Source: Thiocapsa roseopersicina
GTDB taxonomy: Bacteria; Pseudomonadota; Gammaproteobacteria; Chromatiales; Chromatiaceae
Length of the DNA: 64,000 nucleotides
NCBI RefSeq assembly: GCF_900106925.1
Contig: NZ_FNNZ01000013.1
Span: 1-64,000, forward strand
Direction: 5' to 3'
Positions 54,202 to 63,418 of the stretch are shown piece by piece; position 1 is the first letter of the stretch; each line of letters starts with the position of its first letter. The notes below the pieces were generated by a model, which worked only from the letters and a program-made list of their open reading frames with translations, made no database searches and was not told the origin of the DNA. The position numbers were made by a program, and so were the translations under genes.

Positions 54202-54340
54202 GGACGTAGGGACCTGATCACGCTTCAATAATCACCGCTTCTCGGCTGGACTTCAACCGAAATCGGTCTGAAAAAGATCGTGACCGGTGCCTGCGGCCAT
54301 TCCCCGGGTTACACTGTAAGCCGACGGATGTCGACAGCAT

Positions 54341-54417
54341 GCCCTCGTAGCTCAGTTGGATAGAGCGATCGCCTCCTAAGCGGTAGGTCACAGGTTCAAA
54401 TCCTGTCGAGGGCACCA
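54341..54417 (+). tRNA. tRNA-Arg (anticodon CCT)
   Basis: A 77-base cloverleaf with encoded CCA. The acceptor stem is GCCCTCG/CGAGGGC. The D arm is GCTC/GAGC. The anticodon stem ATCGC/GCGGT holds loop CTCCTAA, so the anticodon is CCT and reads AGG. The T arm is ACAGG-TTCAAAT-CCTGT. All invariant positions look normal. It lies between ppsR copy 2 and coaX. Confidence 0.97.
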
Positions 54418-54501
54418 AACACCCGTGCATGACCGCCCCTACACTCACGTCGCGCCTCAAGCCGACGCACCCGATTCGGACCCACCCATCGAGGCGAACA
54501 C

Positions 54502-55254
54502 TCATCCGATGGCCGGGGCATCGCCCGAGACGACCTCAGAGAGCCCGCGCAAGACCAAATCAGGCATCACCCGAGCGGGTCGATCCATCGCCGGGATCAG
54601 ACGCTCGGCGTCGCCGCCGGTCAAGATCAACGCCGGGGATGTCTGCGTCTGCCGCTCGAGTCGATCGTAGAGCCGAGTTGTCAGGGCCGCGATTGCCTGA
54701 AGGCTGCCGGCCGCGACGGCGGGTCCCGTATCGGCCGCCCAGGGTTCATCGGTCGGCTCGGAGGCGATCCGCGGGATGAGGGTTCCGGCCAGAAGACTCG
54801 CCCGCATCATCTCCACCCCGGGGAGGATCAGACCGCCGAGATGACGCCCGTCGGCGAGCAGGAGGTCGAAGGTGGCCGCGGTTCCGGCATCCACGACCAA
54901 CGCCGTCTCCGGGACGAGACGATGGGCGGCGACTAGGGCGAGCCAGCGATCGACACCGAAGCGCTCCGGCTCGGGATAGGCGATACGCAAGGCGCCGAAG
55001 TGCGCTCGGGTCTGTACGAATTCGACGTCGAGTCCCCAATAGGCCCGGGTTGCGCGGCTGATCGCCGCGGCGACCGCTGGGCCGCCCACGTTGCTCGCGA
55101 CGATGCGCCCGGGCGCCTCCAGCCGCTCCCAATCGGCCAGTAGATCGAGCGGTACCGCTGCGCCGTGGCGCACGATCCGCACCTCGCCGGGAGAACCGCC
55201 GTCCGAGAGCGCCCAGCGCAGGTTGGTGTTTCCGATATCAAGCAGCAGCATCAT
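54502..55254 (-). CDS. coaX: Type III pantothenate kinase
   Basis: A 250-residue kinase for the first step of coenzyme A synthesis. The phosphate-binding motif is MLLLDIGNTNLRWAL, followed by GVDRWLALVAAH and VVDAGTAATFDLL, and the C-terminal TGGDAERLI. Two ATGs stand in tandem (55254 and 55251); the first overlaps the birA stop. The ribosome-binding site is formed by the GAGGGC repeat at the end of birA. Confidence 0.93.
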   Translation of the reverse strand: MMLLLDIGNTNLRWALSDGGSPGEVRIVRHGAAVPLDLLADWERLEAPGRIVASNVGGPAVAAAISRATRAYWGLDVEFVQTRAHFGALRIAYPEPERFGVDRWLALVAAHRLVPETALVVDAGTAATFDLLLADGRHLGGLILPGVEMMRASLLAGTLIPRIASEPTDEPWAADTGPAVAAGSLQAIAALTTRLYDRLERQTQTSPALILTGGDAERLIPAMDRPARVMPDLVLRGLSEVVSGDAPAIG

Positions 55255-56138
55255 CTCTCGCCCTCGCCCTCGCCCTCGCCCTCGCCTGCGACCTCGGCCT
55301 CGACGTCGCGTCGCAAACTGACCTCTCCCGCATGGAAACGCATTTCCCCGTCGGCGGTGTCGAGCCGTAAGGCGCCGTCCGAAGCGATGCCGAGCACCCT
55401 GCCCCGAATCTCTCGGTCCGAGAGCAAGAGGCGCACCTGCTCGCCGCGAAAGGCGTCGAACTCGGCCCAAAGCGCGAGGAACGGGGTCAGGCCCTCGCGA
55501 CCGAAGCGCTCGAATGCGTCGATCAGGGCCTCGGCAACCAGCGCCGCCAATGCGTTGCGACCGAACCGCGGATGACCGAGAACCTCGGCAAGGTCGACCC
55601 ACGGCTGGTCGATGACACGCCCTTGATCGGGCGCCATCCCTACATTGATCCCGACCCCGACCACCAGAGCGCAGGGGCCTTGAGCCTCGCCGGCAACCTC
55701 CAAGAGCATCCCGCCGAGCTTACGCCGACCCCAGAGCAGATCGTTCGGCCATTTGAGCGCAAGCCCCTCTGCCCCGATCCGACGCAGCACGTCCGCGACG
55801 ACGGCCCCCGCGACCAAGCTGAAACCGCCCAAGGCAGCCGGCGGCGCGCTGTATCGCCAGAGCATGGACAGATAGAGGTTGGACCCGCAAGGCGAGATCC
55901 AGGGACGCCCGAGACGCCCCCGTCCGGCGGTTTGACACTCCGCGAGGCAGAGCGTCCCGCAGGGCGCGCCCCTCGCCGCCTCGCGCATCAGGTAGCGATT
56001 GGTCGAGTCGATCTCCGTGTGAATCACCAGACGAGCAATTGCCCGGCGAGCGCCCGGGGACAGTGCCGCGAGGATCCGCTCCGCGTCGAGGAGCTCCGGG
56101 CGCGCGTCCAGGTCATGCGACCTTGAGCCGGGTGTCAC
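55251..56138 (-). CDS. birA: Biotin-[acetyl-CoA-carboxylase] ligase, no HTH domain
   Basis: A 295-residue biotin protein ligase. The catalytic signature is TAGRGRLGRPWISPCGSNLYLS, with KWPNDLLWGRRKLGGMLLE and the C-terminal domain VRLLLSDREIRGRVLGI. The N-terminus has only about 30 residues before IHTEIDSTNRYLM, so the HTH repressor domain of E. coli BirA is missing. The protein ends in (GE)5R from a hexanucleotide repeat. The GTG start at 56138 overlaps the upstream peptidase stop (GTGA). Confidence 0.92.
   Translation of the reverse strand: MTPGSRSHDLDARPELLDAERILAALSPGARRAIARLVIHTEIDSTNRYLMREAARGAPCGTLCLAECQTAGRGRLGRPWISPCGSNLYLSMLWRYSAPPAALGGFSLVAGAVVADVLRRIGAEGLALKWPNDLLWGRRKLGGMLLEVAGEAQGPCALVVGVGINVGMAPDQGRVIDQPWVDLAEVLGHPRFGRNALAALVAEALIDAFERFGREGLTPFLALWAEFDAFRGEQVRLLLSDREIRGRVLGIASDGALRLDTADGEMRFHAGEVSLRRDVEAEVAGEGEGEGEGER
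55257..55286. repeat. Five tandem CTCGCC hexamers at the birA 3' end
   Basis: The unit CTCGCC is repeated five times without error. On the minus strand it reads GGCGAG, encodes Gly-Glu pairs at the end of BirA and forms the purine-rich sequence just before the coaX start. Copy number could change without frameshift. Confidence 0.8.
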
Positions 56139-57976
56139 GCCTCGCGATCCCCGCTGTCGCGGACGACGCTCGCGAGCCAACGCGTGCGGGCCTCGAGCAC
56201 CGGCGGCGGCACCGCATCCAAGAGCATCAAATCGCAGGTGTCGGATCGCGCCGGCGCCGGGATGGCGAGCACCTCGATCAACTCGTCGCGCCGAAAGAGA
56301 TGGATCCTGACCCCGGACGGGGCCGAAACACGCACGACCAGGGACTCCAAATTCTCCGCAGTAGCGCGCAGGCCGTCGACCGCGACCACGACGTCTCCCG
56401 GGGCGATTCCCGCGCGCTCGCCCGGCCCGCCGCGGATGACGTTTTGCACGATCGCCTCGGAGGCGCCCGGACGCAGGCGCAGATCCAGGCTCGGGCGCGC
56501 CTCCCGATGCTCGAAGCGCTCCGGGCACCCGCCCTGATCCTTTGGCCCGTCCGCGGGGCGCAGCCGCATCGCGATCCCGACCCCCGCCAAGAGCGGCTCG
56601 AGATCGAGGTCCTCGGTCCCGTCCAAGGCGGACGAGAAGAAGCCGTCCAGATCGAGTCCCGAGACCTCGGTCGCGACCGCTTCGACTCCGTGCTCCGGAA
56701 CGCCGAGACCCATGCGGCCATAACGGCCCCAGAGCGCGCGCATGACGTCGTCGAGCGATGACGTACCCTGCGTCCCCGCCCGAATCGTCAAGTCAAGCGC
56801 CAAGGCGACCAAGGCGCCCTTGACGTAATAGCTCACGATGGCGTTGGGTGCGTTTTCGTCTTGTTTGTAGAACTTGGTCCAGGCATCGAAGCTTGACTCG
56901 GCCAGGGTCTGCACCTCGCGCCCGGGGGTTCGCATCAAGCGGGTGATGGTCGCGGCAAGCAAGCCGAGATAGGTCCGGACATCGATACGGCCGCTGCGCA
57001 CCAAGGCGAGCTCGTCGTAGTAGGACGTGATGCCTTCGAATGCCCAAAGCGTGCGCGTGTGGATCTCTCGATCCAGACCACCAGCCATCAGCGCCGAAGG
57101 CCGAATGCGCTTGACATGCCAGAGATGGAAATATTCGTGGCTGCACAAGCCCAAGAAGCGGACGTATGCATCGGTGCGCTTCTCGTCGGTCGGATGGGGC
57201 AGGTCATTGCGCGAGCAGAGCAGGCTGGTGGAGAACCGATGCTCCAATCCGCCGTAGCCCTCGCCCAGAGCCGTCACGAGAAAGAGATAGCGATCGATCG
57301 GCAATTCACCGAACAGGGCTACGTGCTCGGCGCAAACACGCAGGAGGTCGCTCTCGAGTCGTGCCTTATCGGCGTGGTGACGACCCGTGATCGCGACGCG
57401 ATGCGGCACGCCAACAAGATCGAATTCGATACGGTCGAAGCTACCCATCTCGACCGGATGATCGATCAGGTCGTCATAGCTCTCGGCGCGATAGAGACCG
57501 AAACCGCGCGAATCGATTTGCTCCGGCACCAGGCTGGTTGCGACATCCCAATCCCCGTCGACTCGTCCGTCGGGCGGTAATAGGTCGATCAAGCAGGGGC
57601 GGCCGTCCATACCCAGAATCCGCATCAGGAGAGCGGAGCCGTTGAAATAGGCGTGCGTCGTATCGAGATGCGCCGCTCGAACCGAGAGCTCCCACGCATA
57701 AACGTGATAACGCACCCTGATCGCACTGCCCCCCGTCCGACAGATCCAGGTTTGCTTGTCGCGCTTGCGACACTCGAGCGGCGTTCCGTCGACCGATTCG
57801 GCGACGAGCGTCAGGATATTCCTTGCGAAGTCCCGGATCATATAGCTGCCGGGAATCCACGCGGGCAACGACAGCTCGATGAGCTCGGCACCAGAATTCG
57901 GGACCTCGATCTCGACGTGGAACTGATGTGCTTGCGCAGAAGCGGGGCAAACGCGATAAATCAGGTCGAGCGACAT
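56135..57976 (-). CDS. M61 family metallopeptidase with PDZ domain
   Basis: A 613-residue glycyl-aminopeptidase-like protein. The N-terminal beta domain (residues about 1-170) contains LPAWIPGSYMIRDFARNI. The zinc motif is HEYFHLWHVKRIRP near residue 280, followed by WAFEGITSYYDELAL with the third ligand Glu. A PDZ domain near residues 500-580 includes VIRGGPGERAGIAPGDVVVAVDG. No signal peptide is seen. It is first in a unit with birA and coaX through overlapping stop/start codons. Confidence 0.9.
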   Translation of the reverse strand: MSLDLIYRVCPASAQAHQFHVEIEVPNSGAELIELSLPAWIPGSYMIRDFARNILTLVAESVDGTPLECRKRDKQTWICRTGGSAIRVRYHVYAWELSVRAAHLDTTHAYFNGSALLMRILGMDGRPCLIDLLPPDGRVDGDWDVATSLVPEQIDSRGFGLYRAESYDDLIDHPVEMGSFDRIEFDLVGVPHRVAITGRHHADKARLESDLLRVCAEHVALFGELPIDRYLFLVTALGEGYGGLEHRFSTSLLCSRNDLPHPTDEKRTDAYVRFLGLCSHEYFHLWHVKRIRPSALMAGGLDREIHTRTLWAFEGITSYYDELALVRSGRIDVRTYLGLLAATITRLMRTPGREVQTLAESSFDAWTKFYKQDENAPNAIVSYYVKGALVALALDLTIRAGTQGTSSLDDVMRALWGRYGRMGLGVPEHGVEAVATEVSGLDLDGFFSSALDGTEDLDLEPLLAGVGIAMRLRPADGPKDQGGCPERFEHREARPSLDLRLRPGASEAIVQNVIRGGPGERAGIAPGDVVVAVDGLRATAENLESLVVRVSAPSGVRIHLFRRDELIEVLAIPAPARSDTCDLMLLDAVPPPVLEARTRWLASVVRDSGDREA

Positions 57977-58079
57977 CGGGAATGCGCAGGAGGCAGTAAG
58001 GGGAAAGGTGATGTTTCCGAGATCGCGAACGTCGGTCCTTCAAACGACCTCGAGGCAATGCCCCGAGGTCGAAGTCAGC

Positions 58080-58352
58080 TTACCAGCGCGGCCCGCGTGA
58101 GGGACGCTCACCGCGCGGCTTGGCCTGGTTGACCTTCAGGTTGCGGCCCTTCAGCGGCGTCTCGTTCAGCCCCTTGATGGCGGCGTCGGCCTCGGAGTTG
58201 TTCGGCATCTCGACAAAGCCGAAGCCCTTGGACTCGCCGGTAAACTTGTCGGTGATCAAGTTCACGCTCGAAATCTCGCCATAGGCGGAGAATGCGGTCT
58301 TCAGCTCGTCTTGGGTCACGCCGTAGGCCAGGTTGCCAACGTAAATATTCAT
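58080..58352 (-). CDS. RRM-type RNA-binding protein
   Basis: A 90-residue single RRM protein. RNP2 is IYVGNLAY at the start and RNP1 is KGFGFVEM. A short basic tail (RGERPSRGPRW) follows. Such proteins are often cold-induced RNA chaperones. It lies directly downstream of the DEAD-box helicase rhlE on the same strand, a functional match. Confidence 0.93.
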   Translation of the reverse strand: MNIYVGNLAYGVTQDELKTAFSAYGEISSVNLITDKFTGESKGFGFVEMPNNSEADAAIKGLNETPLKGRNLKVNQAKPRGERPSRGPRW

Positions 58353-58461
58353 TATTCAAGAGTTCCGTGAGAGCGCATTGAAGAGAAAGAGAGAACGGTC
58401 GAAAAATCAATACGCAACTGTTTCGACGGTCTTTGCCCCCAACCGTTGGGGACGAAGTTTC

Positions 58462-58491
58462 CGCGGGGGCGGGCTGACCCGCCTCCCCGCG
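58462..58491 (-). terminator. Strong hairpin after rhlE
   Basis: CGCGGGGGCGGG at 58462-58473 pairs with CCCGCCTCCCCGCG at 58478-58491, giving about 12 bp with a 2-base bulge and a CTGA loop. It lies 15 bp after the rhlE stop. A second palindrome, CCCCAAC-C-GTTGGGG, follows near 58437-58451. No U-tract is seen, so it may stabilise or attenuate rather than fully terminate. Confidence 0.5.
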
Positions 58492-58505
58492 AGGGTTGTT
58501 CACGC

Positions 58506-59789
58506 CTATGGCGCCACGCGCCCGCGCCGGTCGCCGCCACGCCACGGACGTTTTGCCGTCGGCGAAGCGGCCGCAGTCGGCTTGCGCGCCGGTCGGCTCG
58601 GTCCACGCGAATCGCGGCGACCGCCGAGGCTTCGATCGGGCTCGCACTCGGGCGCAACCAGCGACGGCTCGAAACCGGCCACGGGATTCATCGAAATCTC
58701 TTTGCGCAGGAGCCGCTGGATCCCCTGCAACAAACCGTGCTCGTCATGACTGACCAAGGACAAAGCGTTTCCACCGGAGCCTGCTCGACCGGTTCGCCCG
58801 ATACGGTGAACATAGTCTTCGGCCACGTTCGGCAGCTCGAAGTTCACCACTTGGGGCAAATCGACGATATCCAATCCCCGCGCGGCGATATCGGTCGCCA
58901 CCAATGCCCGGACGCTCCCGCGCTTGAAATCGTCCAAGGCACGTGTTCGGGCCGATTGGCTTTTGTTGCCGTGGATAGCGGCGGCCGTGATGCCCTCTCG
59001 ACCTAAGTGCTCGACCAGCCGATTCGCACCGGCCTTGGTCCGCGTGAACACCAGCACCTGATGCCAACCCTCGCTGCGGAAGAGGTGCGCGAGCAGATCG
59101 CGCTTGCGGGCCTTATCGACCGGATGCGCGGCCTGCGTGACCGACTCGGCGGCCGTGTTGCGGCGTGCGACCTCGATCAGCTTCGGACGCTTGAGAAGTC
59201 CGTCGGCCAGACGCCTGATGTCGTCGGAGTAGGTCGCCGAAAACAGCAGATTCTGACGCCGCTCGGGGAGCAGCTGAATGATGCGCCGGATGTCGTGGAT
59301 GAAGCCCATATCCAACATGCGATCGGCCTCGTCGAGGACGAGGATCTCGACGCGCGACAGATCGACGGTGCGTCGGCCGGCATGATCGAGCAAACGCCCC
59401 GGGGTTGCGATCAGAACATCCACGCCCCGCTGCAACTGATTGATCTGCGGCTGCATACCGACACCGCCGAAGACGATCGCCGAGCGCAAGGGCAAGTGCA
59501 GGCCATAGGCATGCACACGCTCGCCGACCTGGGCCGCGAGCTCGCGCGTCGGCGTCAAGATCAGTGCGCGCGGATGACGTTGCGGATGACCCTTCTCGGA
59601 GAGCCGCTGCAGAAGCGGCAGTACGAAGGCCGCCGTCTTGCCGGTTCCTGTTTGCGCCCCGGCAAGCAAGTCATGACCGGCCAAAATCTCCGGTATTGCC
59701 TGCAGTTGAATCGGGGTCGGACGGGCATAACGCTGCGTCGCCACGGCACGCAGCAAGTCGGCCTGAAGGCCGAGTGAATCGAATGACAT
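58506..59789 (-). CDS. rhlE: DEAD-box RNA helicase RhlE
   Basis: A 427-residue ATP-dependent RNA helicase. The Q motif [26 protein letters not shown], motif I AQTGTGKT, motif II DEAD, motif III SAT and motif [10 protein letters not shown] are all present. The tail is basic and Pro/Arg-rich. AGGAG precedes the ATG at 59789. Probable role: ribosome assembly or mRNA remodelling, with the adjacent RRM protein. Confidence 0.94.
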   Translation of the reverse strand: MSFDSLGLQADLLRAVATQRYARPTPIQLQAIPEILAGHDLLAGAQTGTGKTAAFVLPLLQRLSEKGHPQRHPRALILTPTRELAAQVGERVHAYGLHLPLRSAIVFGGVGMQPQINQLQRGVDVLIATPGRLLDHAGRRTVDLSRVEILVLDEADRMLDMGFIHDIRRIIQLLPERRQNLLFSATYSDDIRRLADGLLKRPKLIEVARRNTAAESVTQAAHPVDKARKRDLLAHLFRSEGWHQVLVFTRTKAGANRLVEHLGREGITAAAIHGNKSQSARTRALDDFKRGSVRALVATDIAARGLDIVDLPQVVNFELPNVAEDYVHRIGRTGRAGSGGNALSLVSHDEHGLLQGIQRLLRKEISMNPVAGFEPSLVAPECEPDRSLGGRRDSRGPSRPARKPTAAASPTAKRPWRGGDRRGRVAP

Positions 59790-60143
59790 GAAAACTCCTG
59801 AAACCGGCCTAAAACCGCGCAAGCACGGGACCGGCCTAGGCAGAAAAGAGGCGTTCGGGGATGAAGCCTTGGGAAAAGGTGGGGTCAGCCGCGAGACGAC
59901 GCATCGACCGGATGATGCGAGAACGGGAGTCTACGCGATGCGCTCAATGAAAGCCAGCGCCGCGCATATTCTATTTATCGGTGCGTTTTCCGAGTCAGCT
60001 TGGCCGGAGGTCGGAAACCGCCCCGACCCACCATCTCGACATCCGAGCTTGCTTGAAAGCGCTTCGCGCGACCGGAACAAGCCCGCCCGATGCCGAAATG
60101 GATGCCGAGATGGCGCCTTAGGAAATCACCGGAACAATCGCGC
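59790..60143. other. 354-bp gap upstream of rhlE
   Basis: No gene is supported. This stretch probably holds a long rhlE leader, as is common for cold-responsive helicase genes, and the 3' end of the H-NS-family gene transcript. Confidence 0.4.
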
Positions 60144-60551
60144 CTAGGCGTCGACCGCCTGGAGATAGTTGGATTTGAAGGCTTCGCGATCGGTCTTGGA
60201 AGAGGGGTCGTAGCCCTGCTCCGCCATCTTCTGCTTCATCCACCCGGGGAGAACGCCACGCACATAGACGTTGTCGCCATTCTCCGGATCGACATATCGC
60301 GTATACTGCCGCCCCCCGGTAGACGAACGCCGGACCGAGCCGACCGCACGCCGACGCTTGGATTCCACCAGAGGCAGAATTTCTTCCAATTCGTAGCCGT
60401 ATTGCGCGATCAGCCCCCTGATCTGTTGAGCGACTTCCGATTTCGCCTCCTGACGGCGCACTTCCAGAGCGCGCTTCAGCTCAGTCTTGCTGCTTTCGAT
60501 CTCGGCAAGCTGCTGCTGAATCTCGTCGACGCTAAGGTTAGCGTACTCCAC
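60144..60551 (-). CDS. H-NS family DNA-binding protein (HvrA-like)
   Basis: A 135-residue protein. An N-terminal coiled coil (LSVDEIQQQLAEIESSKTELKRALEVRRQEAKSEV) would mediate oligomerisation. The C-terminal domain TRYVDPENGDNVYVRGVLPGWMKQKMAEQG fits the H-NS histone family, which includes HvrA, a light-dependent regulator of puf and puh in Rhodobacter capsulatus. The GTG at 60551 follows GGAGG by 8 bases and is preferred over a longer upstream reading. Its targets here are unknown. Confidence 0.8.
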   Translation of the reverse strand: MEYANLSVDEIQQQLAEIESSKTELKRALEVRRQEAKSEVAQQIRGLIAQYGYELEEILPLVESKRRRAVGSVRRSSTGGRQYTRYVDPENGDNVYVRGVLPGWMKQKMAEQGYDPSSKTDREAFKSNYLQAVDA

Positions 60552-60811
60552 GTGATGTACCTCCAAAACGAGTAAAGGGTAATCCCTAAAAAGTAAGCGA
60601 GCCGTCATTCGGCTCGGTGTCTATAATTTATGCGATTTGCATTGGATGTCAAGAAGAAACGGTAAAACGCGATCGGATGAGCTGCCGAGATCGATCCATG
60701 GGACATCTTTAAGCGAGCGTCGCGGCGCACAACTTGACCGAGAATGCCTACAGAATCGCACACGCTGATTGAGCAATTCGGAGCCGAATCCGATTCGGCA
60801 GAGCCGGAGAC

Positions 60812-61870
60812 TCATCGGCTCGATGCCTGGTTAAGCGCCGCATCCTCCTCATTGCGGATCAGAAACATCGCGTCACCGTAACTGAAGAACCGATACCGAG
60901 CATCCACGGCATGGCAGTAGGCATCCATGACGAGGCGATAACCCGAAAAGGCGGAAACCAGCATGAGCAGCGTGGATTCGGGCAAGTGGAAATTGGTGAT
61001 CATCGCGTCCACCACCCGAAACCGATAGCCGGGCCGAATAAAGAGGCGACTATCGCCCCGAAAAGGTTTGAGCTCGCCGTCGGCCGCGGCGGTCTCGAGA
61101 CTGCGCACGCTCGTGGTGCCGACGGCGACGACACGTCCACCCCTCGCGCGCGTCGAATGCACCGCACGGCAGACATCCTCATTCACATCGATCCATTCGG
61201 CGTGCATCTCGTGTCGATCGATGTCGGCAACCCGGACCGGCTGGAAGGTTCCCGCACCGACGTGCAGCGTCACCTCCGCGAACCCAACGCCCATCTCCCG
61301 CAAACGGACCAACATAGCCTCGTCGAAGTGAAGACCTGCCGTCGGCGCGGCGACGGCCCCGCTGTGGCGTGCGTAAACCGTTTGATAGCGCGCCTCGTCC
61401 GAGGCGTCGTCCGGACGCTGGATATAGGGCGGCAAGGGGATATGACCCTGCTCCGACATGAGATCGGCGAAGGTGCCCTCGATCAGACCGAGTCGATAGA
61501 GATCGCCTTCGCGCTGACCCACGATGAGCTGCGCCCCCCCGTCGAGATCGATCGAGCACCCGGGTTTGGGCGACTTGCTCGCCCGGACCTGGGCCAACGC
61601 CGCGCGCGCATCCAAGACACGCTCGATGAGGATCTCGACCCGACCGCCGGTGCCTTTGCGCCCGAACAGCCGGGCACGCATCACCCGCGTGTTGTTGAAC
61701 ACCAAGAGATCGCCCGGCCGGAGCAACCGCGGCAAATCGGAAAAGAGAAGGTCGCGACACCCCTCGCCCGTGGGGTCGAGTGCAAGCAAGCGCGACGCAC
61801 CGCGATCGGGCAGCGGGCGCTGGGCGACCAAGTCGGCAGGCAGGTCATAGTGAAAATCGCGAAGGTGCAT
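60812..61870 (-). CDS. queA: S-adenosylmethionine:tRNA ribosyltransferase-isomerase
   Basis: A 352-residue enzyme transferring the ribosyl part of SAM to preQ1-tRNA to make epoxyqueuosine. The opening [29 protein letters not shown], then [24 protein letters not shown] and [15 protein letters not shown] are diagnostic. No tgt gene is adjacent. Length and start are normal. Confidence 0.96.
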   Translation of the reverse strand: MHLRDFHYDLPADLVAQRPLPDRGASRLLALDPTGEGCRDLLFSDLPRLLRPGDLLVFNNTRVMRARLFGRKGTGGRVEILIERVLDARAALAQVRASKSPKPGCSIDLDGGAQLIVGQREGDLYRLGLIEGTFADLMSEQGHIPLPPYIQRPDDASDEARYQTVYARHSGAVAAPTAGLHFDEAMLVRLREMGVGFAEVTLHVGAGTFQPVRVADIDRHEMHAEWIDVNEDVCRAVHSTRARGGRVVAVGTTSVRSLETAAADGELKPFRGDSRLFIRPGYRFRVVDAMITNFHLPESTLLMLVSAFSGYRLVMDAYCHAVDARYRFFSYGDAMFLIRNEEDAALNQASSR

Positions 61871-62024
61871 GGAGCGAACAACAAGCAGCAGGATTCAAAC
61901 GGTCTTCGACAAAGGTCTAGGAGCGGGCGGTCGGCGAACGCGGCGCGCATCATAGCATCCGAAGCGCGATCGTCTTCGGTTATCCTTGACGGCTGGATAT
62001 CTCAATGACGCCCGCCTGAACATC

Positions 62025-63227
62025 GTGAGACTCGGTATCGATCGGCTATTGGAAGACCAAGCGCTGCGCCGACCCCTTCAAGGTCGCCGTCTGGCACTGC
62101 TCGGGCACCCCGCGTCCTGCACATCCGACGGTCGGCATAGTCTGGACGCCCTGATGGACCTCGGCGAGCTGAATGTCACGGCCGCCTTCGGCCCTCAGCA
62201 CGGGATGCGCGGCGACAAGCAGGACAACATGGTCGAGACCGAGGACGCCCTGGACCCGCGACACGGCATCCCGGTCTTCAGCCTGTACGGCAAGGTGCGC
62301 TACCCGACCGACGCGATGCTCGATCGCTTCGATGTGTTGCTGGTCGACCTGCAGGACATCGGCACCCGCATCTACACCTATGTCACAACGCTGGCCTATC
62401 TGATCGACGCCTGCGCCGCGGCGGGCAAGGCCATCCGGGTCCTGGACCGACCCAACCCCGCCGGCCGCCCGATCGAGGGCAGCATCCTGGAGCCGGGCTG
62501 GGAGAGTTTCGTCGGTGCGGGTCCGATCATGATGCGCCACGGACTCACCTTCGGGGAGCTGGCGCGCTGGATCGTCGACTACCGCGGTCACGACATCGAC
62601 CTCGAGGTGATCGCGATGGACGGCTATCGCCCCGAGGTCGGCCCGGGTTTCGGCTGGCCGGTCATGGAGCTCCCATGGATTAACCCGAGCCCCAACGCCG
62701 CAAGCCTGAATATGGCCCGCTGCTTTCCGGGCACCGTCTTGCTGGAGGGAACGACGCTGTCGGAAGGGCGCGGCACCACCGTGTCGCTCGAGGTGGTCGG
62801 CGCACCGGATATCGACTTCGAGCGTGTGCTCGCACGCATGCGCGCCGAGCATGCCGACTGGACCGAGGGCGCGCTGATCCGCCCCTGCTGGTTCGAGCCC
62901 ACCTTCCACAAACATGCAGGCCGGCTGTGCTCGGGGCTCCAGATCCACACCGATCATCACGGCTACCGTCACGATCGCTTCAAGCCGTACCGACTCATCG
63001 CGCTCCTGCTGAAGGCGGTTCGATCGGAGTACTCGGACTATCCGATCTGGCGTGACTTCCCCTACGAATACGAGACCGAGCGTCTCGCCATCGACCTGCT
63101 CTCGGGCTGCACCGTTCTGCGCGAGTGGGTCGACGATCCGGAGGCTCGACCGGGCGATTTGGAACTGCGCCTAAGTGCGGACGAGGCGCAGTGGGCCGAG
63201 ACGACGGCGGGGTTGCGACTCTATTAA
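62025..63227 (+). CDS. namZ: DUF1343/NamZ-like exo-beta-N-acetylmuramidase
   Basis: A 400-residue protein of the YbbC/DUF1343 family; the Bacillus member NamZ releases terminal MurNAc in peptidoglycan recycling. Blocks are LLGHPASCTSDGRHSLDAL, FGPQHGMRGDKQDNM, VDLQDIGTRIYTYVTTL, LDRPNPAGRPIEG and EGTTLSEGRGTT. No signal peptide is visible. The GTG at 62025 opens the conserved region; a TTG at 61986 would add 13 residues. The TAA stop (63225-63227) forms the left edge of the third dispersed repeat. Confidence 0.85.
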   Translation: MRLGIDRLLEDQALRRPLQGRRLALLGHPASCTSDGRHSLDALMDLGELNVTAAFGPQHGMRGDKQDNMVETEDALDPRHGIPVFSLYGKVRYPTDAMLDRFDVLLVDLQDIGTRIYTYVTTLAYLIDACAAAGKAIRVLDRPNPAGRPIEGSILEPGWESFVGAGPIMMRHGLTFGELARWIVDYRGHDIDLEVIAMDGYRPEVGPGFGWPVMELPWINPSPNAASLNMARCFPGTVLLEGTTLSEGRGTTVSLEVVGAPDIDFERVLARMRAEHADWTEGALIRPCWFEPTFHKHAGRLCSGLQIHTDHHGYRHDRFKPYRLIALLLKAVRSEYSDYPIWRDFPYEYETERLAIDLLSGCTVLREWVDDPEARPGDLELRLSADEAQWAETTAGLRLY

Positions 63228-63418
63228 ATCGCGTCCAGAGCGAGATGCTCACTTTCGAGTAAGCTCGACGTTTGGTGCATCCACGACCCTTAGCGGGGAC
63301 GCGGTTTAAAATAATATATTTTTTAATATCTTAAACCGCGCCGGATCCAGCGGCCGTCAAATCTGCCGGAGCCGACCCCATCCAAAAACATCGCATACCG
63401 CGCCGGGCGCGGTTTAAG
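63225..63418. repeat. Dispersed palindromic repeat, copy 3 (full-length form)
   Basis: This copy fills the whole gap between convergent namZ and the kinase gene and supplies both stop codons. The left module runs from TAAATCGCGTCCAGAGCGA (63225) to GGACGCGGTTTAA. The AT-rich spacer is 63310-63329. The right module at 63330-63418 has perfect 13-bp inverted ends and inner hairpin ACCGCGC-CGG-GCGCGGT. It is nearly identical to copy 2 in the right module and shares the first 19 bases of the left module with copy 1 apart from one base. Confidence 0.78.

Noticed and set aside
59788-60147. 119-residue plus-strand reading frame in the rhlE upstream gap
   Set aside because: It starts inside the rhlE start region on the opposite strand and shows no family features.
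60621-60815. 64-residue minus-strand reading frame upstream of queA's 3' neighbour
   Set aside because: No ribosome-binding site or motif; it overlaps the end of queA and looks like chance.
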